Assembly (NCBI RefSeq): GCF_009870125.1
Contig: NC_046680.1
Span: 20,231,501-20,295,500 of the forward strand
Origin: Drosophila pseudoobscura
Lineage: Eukaryota; Arthropoda; Insecta; Diptera; Drosophilidae
Direction: 5' to 3'
Length of the DNA stretch: 64,000 bases
Shown: piece after piece, positions 1-9,969 of the stretch
How the letters are laid out: the number at the start of each line of letters is the position of its first letter
How positions within the stretch are numbered: the stretch's first letter is position 1
Position numbers and translations under genes: made by a program
The notes under the pieces: model-generated
What the model was told of the DNA's origin: nothing
The model's input: only the letters and a program-made list of their open reading frames with translations
Databases searched by the model: none

Positions 1-1625
1 ACGCCTTGAACGAGATGATAACCGATGACCGGTTCATATTCCACACACTGGACAATTGGCTCTTTCACAAAGATCTCACGGGAAATCTCATCAATCTGAG
101 CAACATTGAACATATGGTCGAACGCTGTGCAGAAGACTTCAAAGACAACGGCAGTGGAGTCGTGGACCTCATCACCGCCGACGGCTCCATTGACTGCGCT
201 GCCCAACCGGATTGCCAGGAGGAAATCGTCGTTCGCCTGTTCTTTGCCGAGACCATCTGTGCGCTGAGAATACTCAAGACGGGCGGCAAGTTCGTAGTCA
301 AAATGTTCACACTCTTCGAGGCCTGCAGCGTTTCGCTTTTGTACATGCTCAACTGCATCTTCGAGCAGGTGCACATCTACAAGCCGGCTACATCGAAGCG
401 CGGCAATTCGGAGGTTTATGTAATCTGCCTGAACTACCAGAAGGATACGCCCGGTCTGGCCCGTCTGCTGGAAAAAATGCAAGCCAAACTCGCCCAGCCA
501 AACGATGCGATGGTCATGCCTCTGTTTGCCAAATCCCAAATACCCAACGACTTCATGATGCAGCATGAAATCGCCTGTCGGCTGTACATGAAGCTTCAGA
601 CGGACGCCATTGAGAGTAGCATTTACGCCTACGAGTCCAAAGATCGTCTATATTTTCGGCACCTGCACCACTTGCGCGGCCTGGTCTCCTCCATGTACTA
701 CAATCGCTACAAGGTGCAGCCCCTGGACGATAAGCTGTGCATCGTGGATAAAGAGGTGACCAGCAAGGCCCTGGGATTCTCAGTGCCCATTTATGGTGGC
801 TCCTACACAGAGCGAGAGAAGCTTAAGGACGGCGATCTTCTCAAGCAGATATATTGCCTGCGCCGTGAGTTTAATCAACTTGAGAAGTGCCCCAATGGCC
901 TTACGAGCTATAGGTATGCCAAAGATCGAGTGGCGCCTCTGACCTTGCGTGTTTCCAGGGGGGCACCCGTTAAAAGCCTGCAGAGCAGCCTTTTTGCTTC
1001 AGAGCCCGTACTTTTGCTGCGTCTCCGCATACTCGACACCTTCGATCTCGACCCCATATGGCAAGCTTCTCCCAACTGCCAGCTGGATAGCCAGACACTA
1101 AGCTTTCTGCCATGCACGGAAGGGGAGACGGAGACCTTTCACAGTGCTCAGCGTCGGTTCTTTGTGGCACTTTTAGAGTGCGTGCGCGGTCAGCGGCCAC
1201 AGAAGATTGTCTTCCACAAGTTCTTGTTCCTTACCCACTATTCTGCCTCCGTGCTGCTGTTTCTTGTGGAATCTGTCTATCAGGAGACCCACTTCGAGAC
1301 CAACCAATTGCAAACAATCACCCTGAGCAGCCCAAGCATAAGAGAGGACGATGCTATCGTTGAGGAAGTTCTTGACCTGGTCAAAAGCGACACTGGGGAG
1401 ACGGAAGAGGAGGCCATACACAGTCTGGTGCAAATCAAGGAGCTTCAGAAGAACAAGTTCAGTAATGCACTCATCCAGCACAACAACAACGTGCTGCTGA
1501 CCTGCTTCCGCCGAATGCTAGGCGAGGAATCGTTTCCGATGCCCATCGACACTGAGGCCGTCGAGCAGCCATCGATTGTGTCCGCTATTAAAGAGGCGCC
1601 GCCCATCGATGGCGTTGTGTTTTAA
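1..1625 (+). CDS. aft: Cap-specific mRNA 2'-O-methyltransferase 2 (adrift/CMTR2), 5'-truncated by window
   Basis: Partial gene: the reading frame is open from the first bases, so the true start lies upstream of the window. The visible 540 or so codons end at TAA 1623-1625 with no intron. CMTR2 enzymes methylate the 2'-O-ribose of the second transcribed nucleotide of capped mRNA. The FtsJ/RrmJ-type methyltransferase core is visible: VVDLITADG around 165-185 carries the motif-IV aspartate, and GGKFVVKMF around 285-305 carries the second catalytic lysine of the K-D-K triad. The first lysine would lie upstream. The C-terminal half is a degenerate second Rossmann-like domain, as in the family. In D. 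melanogaster this gene is adrift, needed for tracheal pathfinding. It converges on the E2 gene on the opposite strand, with 324 bp between the two stops. Family call is strong; the symbol rests on remembered synteny. Confidence 0.9.
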   Translation, partial: ALNEMITDDRFIFHTLDNWLFHKDLTGNLINLSNIEHMVERCAEDFKDNGSGVVDLITADGSIDCAAQPDCQEEIVVRLFFAETICALRILKTGGKFVVKMFTLFEACSVSLLYMLNCIFEQVHIYKPATSKRGNSEVYVICLNYQKDTPGLARLLEKMQAKLAQPNDAMVMPLFAKSQIPNDFMMQHEIACRLYMKLQTDAIESSIYAYESKDRLYFRHLHHLRGLVSSMYYNRYKVQPLDDKLCIVDKEVTSKALGFSVPIYGGSYTEREKLKDGDLLKQIYCLRREFNQLEKCPNGLTSYRYAKDRVAPLTLRVSRGAPVKSLQSSLFASEPVLLLRLRILDTFDLDPIWQASPNCQLDSQTLSFLPCTEGETETFHSAQRRFFVALLECVRGQRPQKIVFHKFLFLTHYSASVLLFLVESVYQETHFETNQLQTITLSSPSIREDDAIVEEVLDLVKSDTGETEEEAIHSLVQIKELQKNKFSNALIQHNNNVLLTCFRRMLGEESFPMPIDTEAVEQPSIVSAIKEAPPIDGVVF

Positions 1626-1949
1626 TGTAACGAACTTGTATTTCTCTCTTGCATAAAATTACAGTGCTACAATTAAAAAACTACCCTTCCTACGGATCCT
1701 GATCCTTACAAATTGGAATTGGGAGAATTACGAAACTTTCTACTGAAAAATCGAAGTTAAAACATTAAAAAGCTAATTGAAAATCACAAAACGGGGAGAA
1801 CTCGTAGACTAAGCGTGAAATAATTTGTTCGCCCTCCGTCGCACTCGGCGTAGACTCGAAGGGGGATGAAAATAATGGGATGGGGTTTAGTTTGGTTTCG
1901 TCATCCGTCTTCGTTTGTTGTTTGTTGGCGGCTCGCCATGAAAACAGCA
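1626..1949. other. Convergent intergenic spacer with overlapping 3' UTRs
   Basis: 324 bp lie between the stops of adrift (+) and the E2 gene (-). No canonical AATAAA is present on either strand. A CATAAA at about 1652 and an ATTAAA at about 1763 are the nearest plus-strand variants. Nothing else is recognisable. Confidence 0.5.
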
Positions 1950-2414
1950 CTAATCCGCCGGACGTTTTTCGCTGTGCTTCTTGGTGTAGTCCTCGGCATT
2001 CTTCACGAACTTCTTTCTGTCCTTGAGGAACTCCTCGGCTAGCTCGGCGCGAAGTGGATGCTCGGGCTCAGGGTCGTTGATAAGAGCTATCAGAGCCTGG
2101 ACAACCTGCTCCGTTCGCGTAGCCGGCTTCCAGTTCTCGGTGCTGATTATTGGCAGACAGACCTGCCCCTTTTCGTCGATGTTGGGATGATAGATCCGCG
2201 TCTTGAAGTTTATTTTCGGCGGCTTGAACGGATATTCGGCCGGAAAGTTGATCTCGATGCGGAAGGCGCCCTTGTTGTACGGCGGATTGTCGGGTACAAT
2301 CAGGCCAGTCCAGCGCAGCAGGTTCTCGTCGTCGGCCTTAATGTCGCGGAAGGATTTTAATGTATTATCTTGTAAATCGCACAGCTCTTTTCGAAGACGT
2401 CGAGGCGCAGTCAT
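1950..2414 (-). CDS. Ubc10: Ubiquitin-conjugating enzyme E2, UBE2L3/UbcH7 type
   Basis: Single uninterrupted exon of 154 codons, exactly the length of human UBE2L3. The start at 2414 ([11 protein letters not shown]) was chosen because it gives the family N-terminus; the frame is open 36 nt further upstream but that extension is not family-like. The UBC fold is complete: N-terminal helix, [13 protein letters not shown] strand region, HPN motif at residues 76-78, and the catalytic cysteine at residue 86 in [11 protein letters not shown]2L3 enzymes transfer ubiquitin to cysteine and work mainly with HECT and RBR ligases such as Parkin. The residue pattern keeps H76 and C86. It is divergently arranged with Bop1 across 415 bp. 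The D. melanogaster orthologue is Ubc10 (UbcD10). Confidence 0.95.
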   Translation of the reverse strand: MTAPRRLRKELCDLQDNTLKSFRDIKADDENLLRWTGLIVPDNPPYNKGAFRIEINFPAEYPFKPPKINFKTRIYHPNIDEKGQVCLPIISTENWKPATRTEQVVQALIALINDPEPEHPLRAELAEEFLKDRKKFVKNAEDYTKKHSEKRPAD

Positions 2415-2829
2415 TTTTTTCTTCGTCTGTGTGCTCTCTGTTTGCCCCAACTACCACAAACGATGTGTGTGTGTGAGTGTCAAATCGATGGAATCAGCAG
2501 ATATAGCTTCTTCGGATGAGTAAGGGCAGCGTTGTTGTGTGTTCGCTTGTAGCTATGCGGTGTCTTTTTCCGGGTGGAGGGGATTATTGCTTGTTTAGGC
2601 AGTAGCTATTATGCACGTAAGGCCTGTAATTACACAGACAAATTATATCTTAAAAAAATATGTAAATGGCGCTAGGGTATGTGGGCGAACGCTGGTATTT
2701 CTCATATTTTCGTGTCCAGGGCTACACTACATCGAAATCGATTCGATAATTGCCGCACAATCGTTTTACCATCACCCATCACTATCGCTGACTGCAACAC
2801 GTGCGCCGCGTTAGTTTTGTTTTCTAAAA
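2415..2829. promoter_or_regulatory. Bidirectional promoter region between Ubc10 and Bop1
   Basis: 415 bp separate two divergent housekeeping start codons, so both promoters and 5' UTRs must lie here. AATCGAT cores resembling half of the DNA-replication-related element TATCGATA occur near 2484 and 2738 (AATCGATTCGATAAT). No convincing TATA box is seen, as expected for housekeeping fly promoters. Start sites cannot be placed from sequence. Confidence 0.5.
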
Positions 2830-5435
2830 ATGACTAAAAAATTAACAATTAAGCGGAAAGTAAAAGAGCCAGAGCCACAAAATGAAGCACCGGACAGCCA
2901 CGAATCTTCTGACAATGAGGAGGAGGAGGAGGTAAGCGAGCCGAAATTCAACTTTAGGATTCAGTCTAATGCCAGTATTTTCAAAGGATCTGCTGCAAGC
3001 CGTGAAAGATCCTGGCGAAGACTCCACCGACGATGAGGGCATAGACCAGGAATATCAGACAGACAGCAGCGAGGATCTCGAATTCGAAAGTGATGAAGAA
3101 GGCAACTATTTGGGTAGGAAAGTTGCCGAAGGCAGCTCAGGAGACGATGACGAAGAGAGCGCAGAAGACGAAGAAGAAGAAGATGATGCCGATGCTAAAA
3201 AGTCGAGCAAGAACAATGATGAAGAGGCTGCCACAACGTCAATGTCTATCAAAAAATCACAAGAGAAGCCCACCAGCAGTAATAAAGTTGTACCAGTGGT
3301 TCCTGCAAGGGATCCCTCAAAGGTGGAATACGCCGACTCGGACACCTCCGACGAGGAGGACATCCGCAACACTGTTGGCAACATTCCGATGCACTGGTAT
3401 GACGAATATAAGCACATTGGCTACGACTGGGATGCCAAGAAGATTGTAAAGCCACCGAAGGGCGATCAAATTGATGACTTCCTGCGCAAGATCGAGGACC
3501 CGAATTTCTGGCGTACTGTCAAGGATCCGCTGACTGGTCAGGAGGTGTTGCTCACAGATGCCGACATTGCTCTCATCAAGCGCATCAACTCGGGCCGCAT
3601 ACCCAACGAAGAGCACGACGAGTACGCGCCCTGGATCGAATGGTTCACCTCGGAGGTGGAGAAGATGCCCATCAAGAACGTTCCCGACCACAAGCGCTCC
3701 TTCCTTCCCTCAGGGTCGGAGAAAAAGACCGTCTCGCGTATGGTGCACGCCCTCAAGATGGGCTGGATGAAGACCACCGAGGAGGTGCAGCGGGAAAAGC
3801 AGGAGAAGCGCGGCCCCAAGTTCTACATGCTGTGGGAGACGGACACCAGTCGGGAACAGATGCGCCGCATCCACGACCCCGTGTCAGCGCCCAAGCGCGA
3901 CCTGCCAGGGCACGCCGAGTCCTACAACCCGCCGCCAGAGTATCTCTTCGACGAGAAGGAGGCCAAGGAGTGGCACAAGTTGAAGGACGAGCCTCACAGG
4001 CGAAAGTTGCACTTCATGCCGCAAAAATTCAAGTCGCTGCGTGAGGTGCCCGCCTACTCGCGCTACCTCCGCGAACGCTTCTTGCGTTGCCTTGATCTGT
4101 ACTTGTGTCCACGTGCCAAGCGCGTCAAGCTGAACATCGATGCAGAGTACCTCATCCCCAAGTTGCCTTCACCGCGCGATCTGCAGCCATTCCCCACAGT
4201 CGAGAGTCTGGTCTACCGGGGCCACACAGATCTTGTGCGGTCCGTCAGCGTGGAACCGAAGGGCGAGTACCTCGTGTCCGGCTCCGACGACAAGACGGTC
4301 AAGAGTAAGTTTATCTGGTCCTATCAAATTCTCATAATTGATCGCTAACAATTTTCTCCCTTCTTGCAGTTTGGGAAATTGCCACAGGTCGGTGCATCCG
4401 CACCATTGAGACCGAGGACGTGGTGCGCTGTGTGGCCTGGTGTCCCAATGCCAAGCTCTCCATCATTGCGGTAGCCACCGGCAGTCGTTTGCTGCTGGTC
4501 AACCCGAAGGTTGGTGACAAGCTCCTCGTGAAGAAGACCGATGACTTGCTGGCCGAGGCCCCAGTTCTGGACGTCATCGAGAACGAGCGCATCAAGACGG
4601 CAGTGCAGTGGGCCAATGCGGAGCCCGCCGATCAGGAGAAGGGCGTCAGAGTGATCATCACTCACTTTAAGCCCATTCGACAAGTGACTTGGCATGGACG
4701 CGGCGACTACTTGGCCACGGTGATGCCCGAGGGCGCCAATCGCTCGGCCCTGATACATCAGCTCTCCAAGCGACGCTCTCAGATACCCTTCTCAAAGAGC
4801 AAGGGCTTGATCCAGTGCGTCCTCTTCCATCCGGTGAAACCGTGCTTTTTTGTGGCGGTAAGAATACTATGACGTTGCTCCTATAATTCATTGGATACTA
4901 CAAATCTGTCCTCTTTTAGACCCAGCACAATATACGCATCTACGATTTGGTCAAGCAAGAACTTATCAAGAAGCTGCTGACCAACTCCAAGTGGATTTCG
5001 GGCATGTCCATTCACCCGAAGGGCGACAATTTGCTCGTCTCTACATACGACAAGAAGATGCTGTGGTTCGATTTGGACCTCTCCACCAAGCCCTACCAGA
5101 CCATGCGCCTCCATCGCAATGCCGTGCGCAGTGTGGCCTTCCATCTCCGGTATCCGCTCTTTGCGTCTGGCAGCGACGACCAGGCTGTCATTGTCTCCCA
5201 CGGAATGGTCTACAAGTGAGTGGCACTGAAACTCATCCGAATAACGACGGAATAAATTATAATTTTGATTCTTTCCTTTAGTGATTTGCTGCAGAATCCA
5301 TTAATTGTGCCGCTGAAGAAGCTGCAGACGCACGAAAAACGCGAGGAGTTCGGCGTACTGGACGTCAACTGGCATCCCGTTCAGCCATGGGTGTTCTCCA
5401 CAGGTGCCGACTGCACCATCCGCCTGTTCACATAG
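2830..5435 (+). CDS. Bop1: Ribosome biogenesis protein BOP1 (PeBoW complex), five exons
   Basis: Exons by splice signals and frame: 2830-2931, 2987-4304, 4370-4857, 4920-5215, 5282-5435. All junctions restore the BOP1 frame (for example K-I-W-E-I-A across 4304/4370 and V-Y-N-D-L-L across 5215/5282). The N-terminus is basic, then very acidic (E/D-rich with serine, to about codon 130). Next comes the BOP1NT domain (roughly codons 140-400, with [20 protein letters not shown]) and a C-terminal WD40 propeller starting at [20 protein letters not shown]. It ends [15 protein letters not shown]1 acts in the nucleolus with Pes1 and WDR12 in 27S/28S rRNA processing and 60S assembly. The first intron is only 55 nt, with a CTAAT branch-point-like motif near 2966 and a TTTTCAAAG acceptor. 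It explains the apparent frame break at 2932-2986. An AATATA poly(A) variant lies at about 5489. D. melanogaster orthologue CG5033. Confidence 0.93.
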
Positions 5436-6432
5436 ATGAACAGTACCCTTGTGCCCTTTCGTGGCAATTGTGTGAAATTTTGATACTGAATATATTAATT
5501 TTTAATGGAACCTTTCTTGCGTTTATTGACATCGATAAGGTCTCAGGCAGAAACTGCAGCCCTGGCGAAAGCTCATTTCCCTCAAAGAATTCCAGAGAGC
5601 TTTTTGCGCTTTTGCGAAACTCGCGCACATGTGTGAATATTGTGCCAGGAATTCAAACTGTATAGCTATGTGGAGGAGCGGAGCTTTCGCTTGCTTAATC
5701 TCTCTCGCTCTCTCTGTGGGCACCTTTGGCGCCGCCAGGCATATCTTTTTGGGTGAGGAGTGGTGTGGGAATGTGCGCGCATTGGAAAATCAAGCGCTGC
5801 CATGGCACTGCTTGGAAATCAGCCTTTTGCCAGAGCGAAGAGAAACACGTCCGACACTTGTGCTCGCGCCCGCCGTCGAGGAGGATTTGTGGGTTCTGTT
5901 CTGTGTTCTGGCTATCGCAGAAAAAAATCCCACACACGCACAGGCTCGTTTGTGTATGTGTTTGTGCTGCAGTGGAAATGAAACGGCAATAATGTGTGGT
6001 CGCCGCGGAGCCCAAAATATGGCAGCAACCGAAATGTGAATCCGGAGATTGTGGAATACGTTTTTCCGCCATCCCAGAGTGCCTCAAATGAAAACTGCAG
6101 TTTCCGTGTAGTAAAACGAATCGGAACTGAACCGATCGGGTCGAATCCAATCGGTTTGGAAATCTCAATCGGAATTGGGCGCTAGCAAAACAGTGAAAAA
6201 ATAGAGATATACGAATACAAATACGGGTATATTTTAGTGGCTGTGGCAAGGCAGAAATTCGTATGTACTCGTTGCTCCTAAATACATACAGACACAGCGC
6301 CCGCGCCCGCGCCCGTGCCCCTGCCCGTGTCCCCTCCTTGCCCACTCACACCCCTGCTCCATCGAACACCCTTCCCACCCAGCCCCCTCCATTAACCAAC
6401 AACCAACGCTGTCAAAACCAAAGCACACTGCA

Positions 6433-6464
<32 letters not shown>

Positions 6465-7799
6465 TGAGTGAAAATATTAACGGAAGCGCACAACACACAA
6501 AAAGGAGATAAATAGTGAGATAGAGAGAAGAGGGTGGAAAGGAGAGAGATAGTGGCTAACTGTTAACAAAACAACAACACCAGCTGATTTTGTGATAAAG
6601 CAACGATCCAAGATCCCCCCAAAAATACCCGCCACAACGACAGCACAACGTTCTGTTGATAGTGCAGTACGGTACAAGTTGCAGCTGTTGCAACAACAAC
6701 AACAAAAATAGGAACAACAATCAAAGACAGCAGGCGAGACCCCCGCAAGGAAAGAGAAACACACAGAGGGAGAGAATCACGCATACGCCCCATCAGCCCG
6801 ACCTCCGTCGCCGCCAATCGAATCCCACAAAAGCGTTCCCACACACACACAGACAGACGCACACGGGAGTGAGAGTCCGCCGTGTAATGACTAGTAAAAG
6901 AAATAAATAAAATTTAACCAAAAAATAGAGAGAGAGCAAGAGCGGGAGAGAGCCAGCTCCAGCTGCTCATAAATTTCGTAACGCTTTTGGATGTAAATGT
7001 GCCCCTTGGTTCAGGGCACGCAGTGATTGAGTCGTTTGTAATTTGTATGCCGTAAATACAACAAAATATGTAAATGCTAAGGGCGCCCACCCACCCAACA
7101 CCACCCAAAGCCAGACAGCCAGCCAGTCCAGCAAGCCAGCCATCCCACGCACCAGCCAAGGCACGGAGCAGAGCAGGAGGGTGGAGCAGCAGGTGAAGGA
7201 GAGTCAACCTATTTAGGAATGCGAATGAATTTGGCGGTCAAAGTTCCATAAAAGAGACAAAAGAATCCCCAAGTAGGCCGAAGATCAAGCCAAAAAAATA
7301 TTTGCTGCTCCTCAAGGCATGTAAAATCACAAGTGGAAGGAAAGTTGAAGGAGCAGTGGTAACAGTTACGGTTGCCATACAAGAAGCAGAGAGCGCCAGC
7401 TAAAGGAAATCGAACGATAACGGGAGAGAGAGAAACCAGTAGAAGAGCTGGAGCACACTCGATAAAAAATTATTAGCAAAAACATAAATACGTAACGGTT
7501 TCGGCTCTCCACCACATTGCCATCGCTGCCTGCCAAGAGAGTGCGAGTGAGCGGGAGGAAGGGAGAGAGCATCGAATTGAGAGAGCAAGAGAGCAGTAGC
7601 GAGCGAGAGAACGAGGGAGCCAGTGAGTGGGTAGGTCAGTGGCAGTGGGCGGTCTGCCAGCTGTGGCAGCCACAACACCAACGCCAGCGCTAGAGTCAAC
7701 TTCAAATTTAAAAGGGCAGGTAAGTGGTGCTGACCCCCTACTCCATCCCTTTTCCCTCTTGTTACTTATCGTCCCCCTCCATCTATAGCAAAGGGCCAA
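5436..7799. other. Bop1 3' end, intergenic DNA and RGS gene 5' UTR
   Basis: Contains the Bop1 3' UTR and then low-complexity DNA typical of a fly promoter and 5' UTR: CTCTCTCGCTCTC near 5700, a (TG)n(AG)n run at about 6431-6468, CAACAACAA tracts near 6690 and many GAGAG motifs (candidate GAGA-factor sites). The transcription start of the RGS gene is probably in the 5.7-7.2 kb part, but no TATA/initiator pair convinces me. No coding sequence is supported. Confidence 0.5.
7720..7788 (+). other. Intron in the RGS gene 5' UTR
   Basis: A 69-nt segment bounded by GGGCAG|GTAAGT and ATCTATAG|CAAAGG, just upstream of the ATG at 7800. The size and strong donor fit a typical Drosophila short intron. 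Confidence 0.6.
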
Positions 7800-9969
7800 A
7801 TGTCCTGTACCATTTCGGAGCTGCCTAGTGGGTGTCGACTGCGCGGCGGAATGACTGCATCCACACCACAGAGCGCTGCTAACAATGGCGCCAATGGCGG
7901 GGGCAATGGCAACGGAAACAACGGTAACGGGAATGGGAATGGGAATGGCAACGGCAACGGGGGAGGGGGCAGCGAAAGTGCCGTTTCCGTGTCCGTGTCA
8001 GTTGGGGGCGGCGGCGTCACGGCAGCCAGTGCCACCTCGAATGTGCTGCAAGAGTCGAATGCGGCAACGTTGCAGCGGCCGCAGTCGCAGAAGCCGTGCT
8101 GCTTCTGCTGGTGTTGCTGCTGTTCCTGCTCCTGGTGAGTATCCTTGAGAACACCTCATTATTTTGTATTGCCCACTAAAACGAAATCAATTTCTTTCCT
8201 CGTCTCTGGTGCTGCTCCACGGGTACCTATCCCCGTTCCTGTCCTCATCCTCGTCACCGCTTAACCACAACTACAACTGTAATAAAAACAACCGCTAAAA
8301 CAGGGGAAAATGGTAAGTTACACCCAACCGCCCACCCACCAACAGACACACACGCACACGCTCGCTAGAAGGAGAAGCAGAAGCAGATGGGAGGCATTTT
8401 TCTCGCCTCTGGCAACGCTCCGCGGTGAAAGCTCTCTCCCGCTGATTAGTCCCCCGCTCTTTGACTTCTGCTCTCCCGCATTCATTCACAATTTCGGGAG
8501 CGCCGAAGATTGGGCAGGGAAAAGCTCTACCTCCGGTTGGATGGGGCACTGTTTAAATCAAATATAAATAAGTATGTGGCTGGATGGCTCCTCGAAGTGT
8601 TGCATTCGTTTTTCGTGAATGAAAACGAAAGTCTTTTGGCCCTCCTCCTATAATCTTGCGGATCCCTCCGCACCTTTGTGTGTTTGGCTGGGCACACATA
8701 CTTATACACGCTTCGGTACATGCCACAATTGGATTCATGCATACATCCATACGCACTTGATTGGGCATTGGGGGCAACGAATCGAATCGAATCGAATCGA
8801 GTCGGGTTGTGTCGTGTCGCTTTGATAGCTGTCAAGCAGATAACGGAGCTTTGTCAAGTTCGAGTGCTTCGTTGATATGGCATTAGCCACTTTATAGATA
8901 TACTTGTATCTATGCGCATACGATATACATATCAGCACACATATGTACATATGTCTGTTTGTTGCCCCGTATGTATGTATGCAGAAGTGGCTTCCCTATC
9001 CACTATGAGCCAGAGAGTAGTCAAGCCCAAATCGTAGTCTACTTTGAAGGGTGACGGATGTGCGGAGAACAAGCTACGGCTAATATGAGTAGTAAAAAGC
9101 AAATATCAGAGATATATATAGCACCAAGATCGCTTAGCTCACCTGGGACTGTCTAGAATTGGTTCCATTCCAATTCAGAACAGAGCGAAACCAATGTACA
9201 TCAGTGAAAACCCATATCATCTCCAATATTTTCCTTTTTTTACAGTCTGGCCATCAAGAATGCCGATGAAAATGCGCCCACAAAGCGTGATCTCGCTAAT
9301 TCCGAATTCCTAGACGGCGAACAGTAAGTTACCTTTACAGAAATAAGTGTTTTTTTTTCAAGTGGAATACTTTGTTTAACATCAATTTCCGTTGCAGACC
9401 CACATTGGAGGAAATCCGTAGCTGGGGCAAGAGCTTTGACAAGCTGATGAAGAGCTCAGGTGAGCATGCAAAGGAAATATTCCACTCTGAGCCGTATGCT
9501 TACTATTTTCTGTATTTTCCGCAGCTGGTCGAAAGGTATTCCAGAACTTCCTGCGCAGCGAATTCAGTGAGGAGAACATATTGTTCTGGCTGGCCGTCGA
9601 GGACCTCAAGAAGGAGAACAGCGCCGAGGTGGTCGAAGAGAAGGCGCGCCTGATATACGAGGACTACATCTCGATCCTGTCGCCGAGGGAGGTGTCGCTG
9701 GACTCGCGGGTGCGCGAGATCGTCAACCGTAACATGATCGAGCCCACGACGCACACCTTCGACGAAGCTCAAATACAGATCTACACTTTAATGCACAGAG
9801 ACTCATATCCGAGGTGAGTGGCGTCCGTTTGATCTAGTCCCTCTGGGGGACAGAATGGCACTGATCCATTATCGTCTCTTTCAGATTCCTAAACTCTCAA
9901 AAGTTCAAGACACTCGCTCAAATGCAAGACAATTCGAATGCCGGCTCTAAGGCGGAAAGTCCCACTTAG
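7800..9969 (+). CDS. CG5036: Regulator of G-protein signalling, RZ/GAIP (RGS19/20) type
   Basis: Coding exons 7800-8134, 9246-9323, 9398-9459, 9525-9813 and 9885-9969 join in frame to 282 codons plus TAG. The N-terminus has a glycine/asparagine repeat (about codons 34-57) and a cysteine string at the end of exon 1 (PCCFCWCCCCSC, about 99-110). This is the palmitoylation signature of the RZ/A subfamily and predicts membrane attachment. The RGS domain follows (about 146-262): LEEIRSWGKSFDKLMKSS, then the SEENILFWLAVEDL Galpha-contact segment, then THTFDEAQIQIYTLMHRDSY. Such proteins are GTPase activators for Gi/Go/Gz alpha subunits. Junctions are clean (TG|T, CA|A, G|CT, AG|A) with GTGAGT or GTAAGT donors. 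The short tail after the domain (GSKAESPT) is unremarkable. D. melanogaster CG5036 is the syntenic orthologue from memory. Confidence is high for family and exon structure, moderate for the symbol. Confidence 0.92.
8135..9245 (+). other. First coding intron of the RGS gene
   Basis: 1.1 kb intron between GTGAGT (8135) and a TTTTTTTACAG acceptor (ends 9245). It holds an (AATCG)n run near 8777-8804. No coding or RNA gene was recognised. Confidence 0.7.
8777..8804 (+). repeat. Pentanucleotide (AATCG)n microsatellite
   Basis: Four to five nearly perfect AATCG units, decaying into GTCGG/GTGTCG, inside the RGS intron. Confidence 0.8.

Noticed and set aside
2415..2450. N-terminal extension of the E2 enzyme ([12 protein letters not shown])
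   Set aside because: UBE2L3 proteins start at MTAPRRL/MAASRRL; the extension is the 5' UTR read in frame.
2969..2986. ATG at 2969 as the start of BOP1
   Set aside because: It lies inside the 55-nt intron; the upstream ATG at 2830 splices in frame and gives the expected basic/acidic N-terminus.
5695..6345. 216-codon minus-strand frame between Bop1 and the RGS gene
   Set aside because: Arg/Ala and Cys/Leu-rich repeat translation over promoter-type DNA, no domain.
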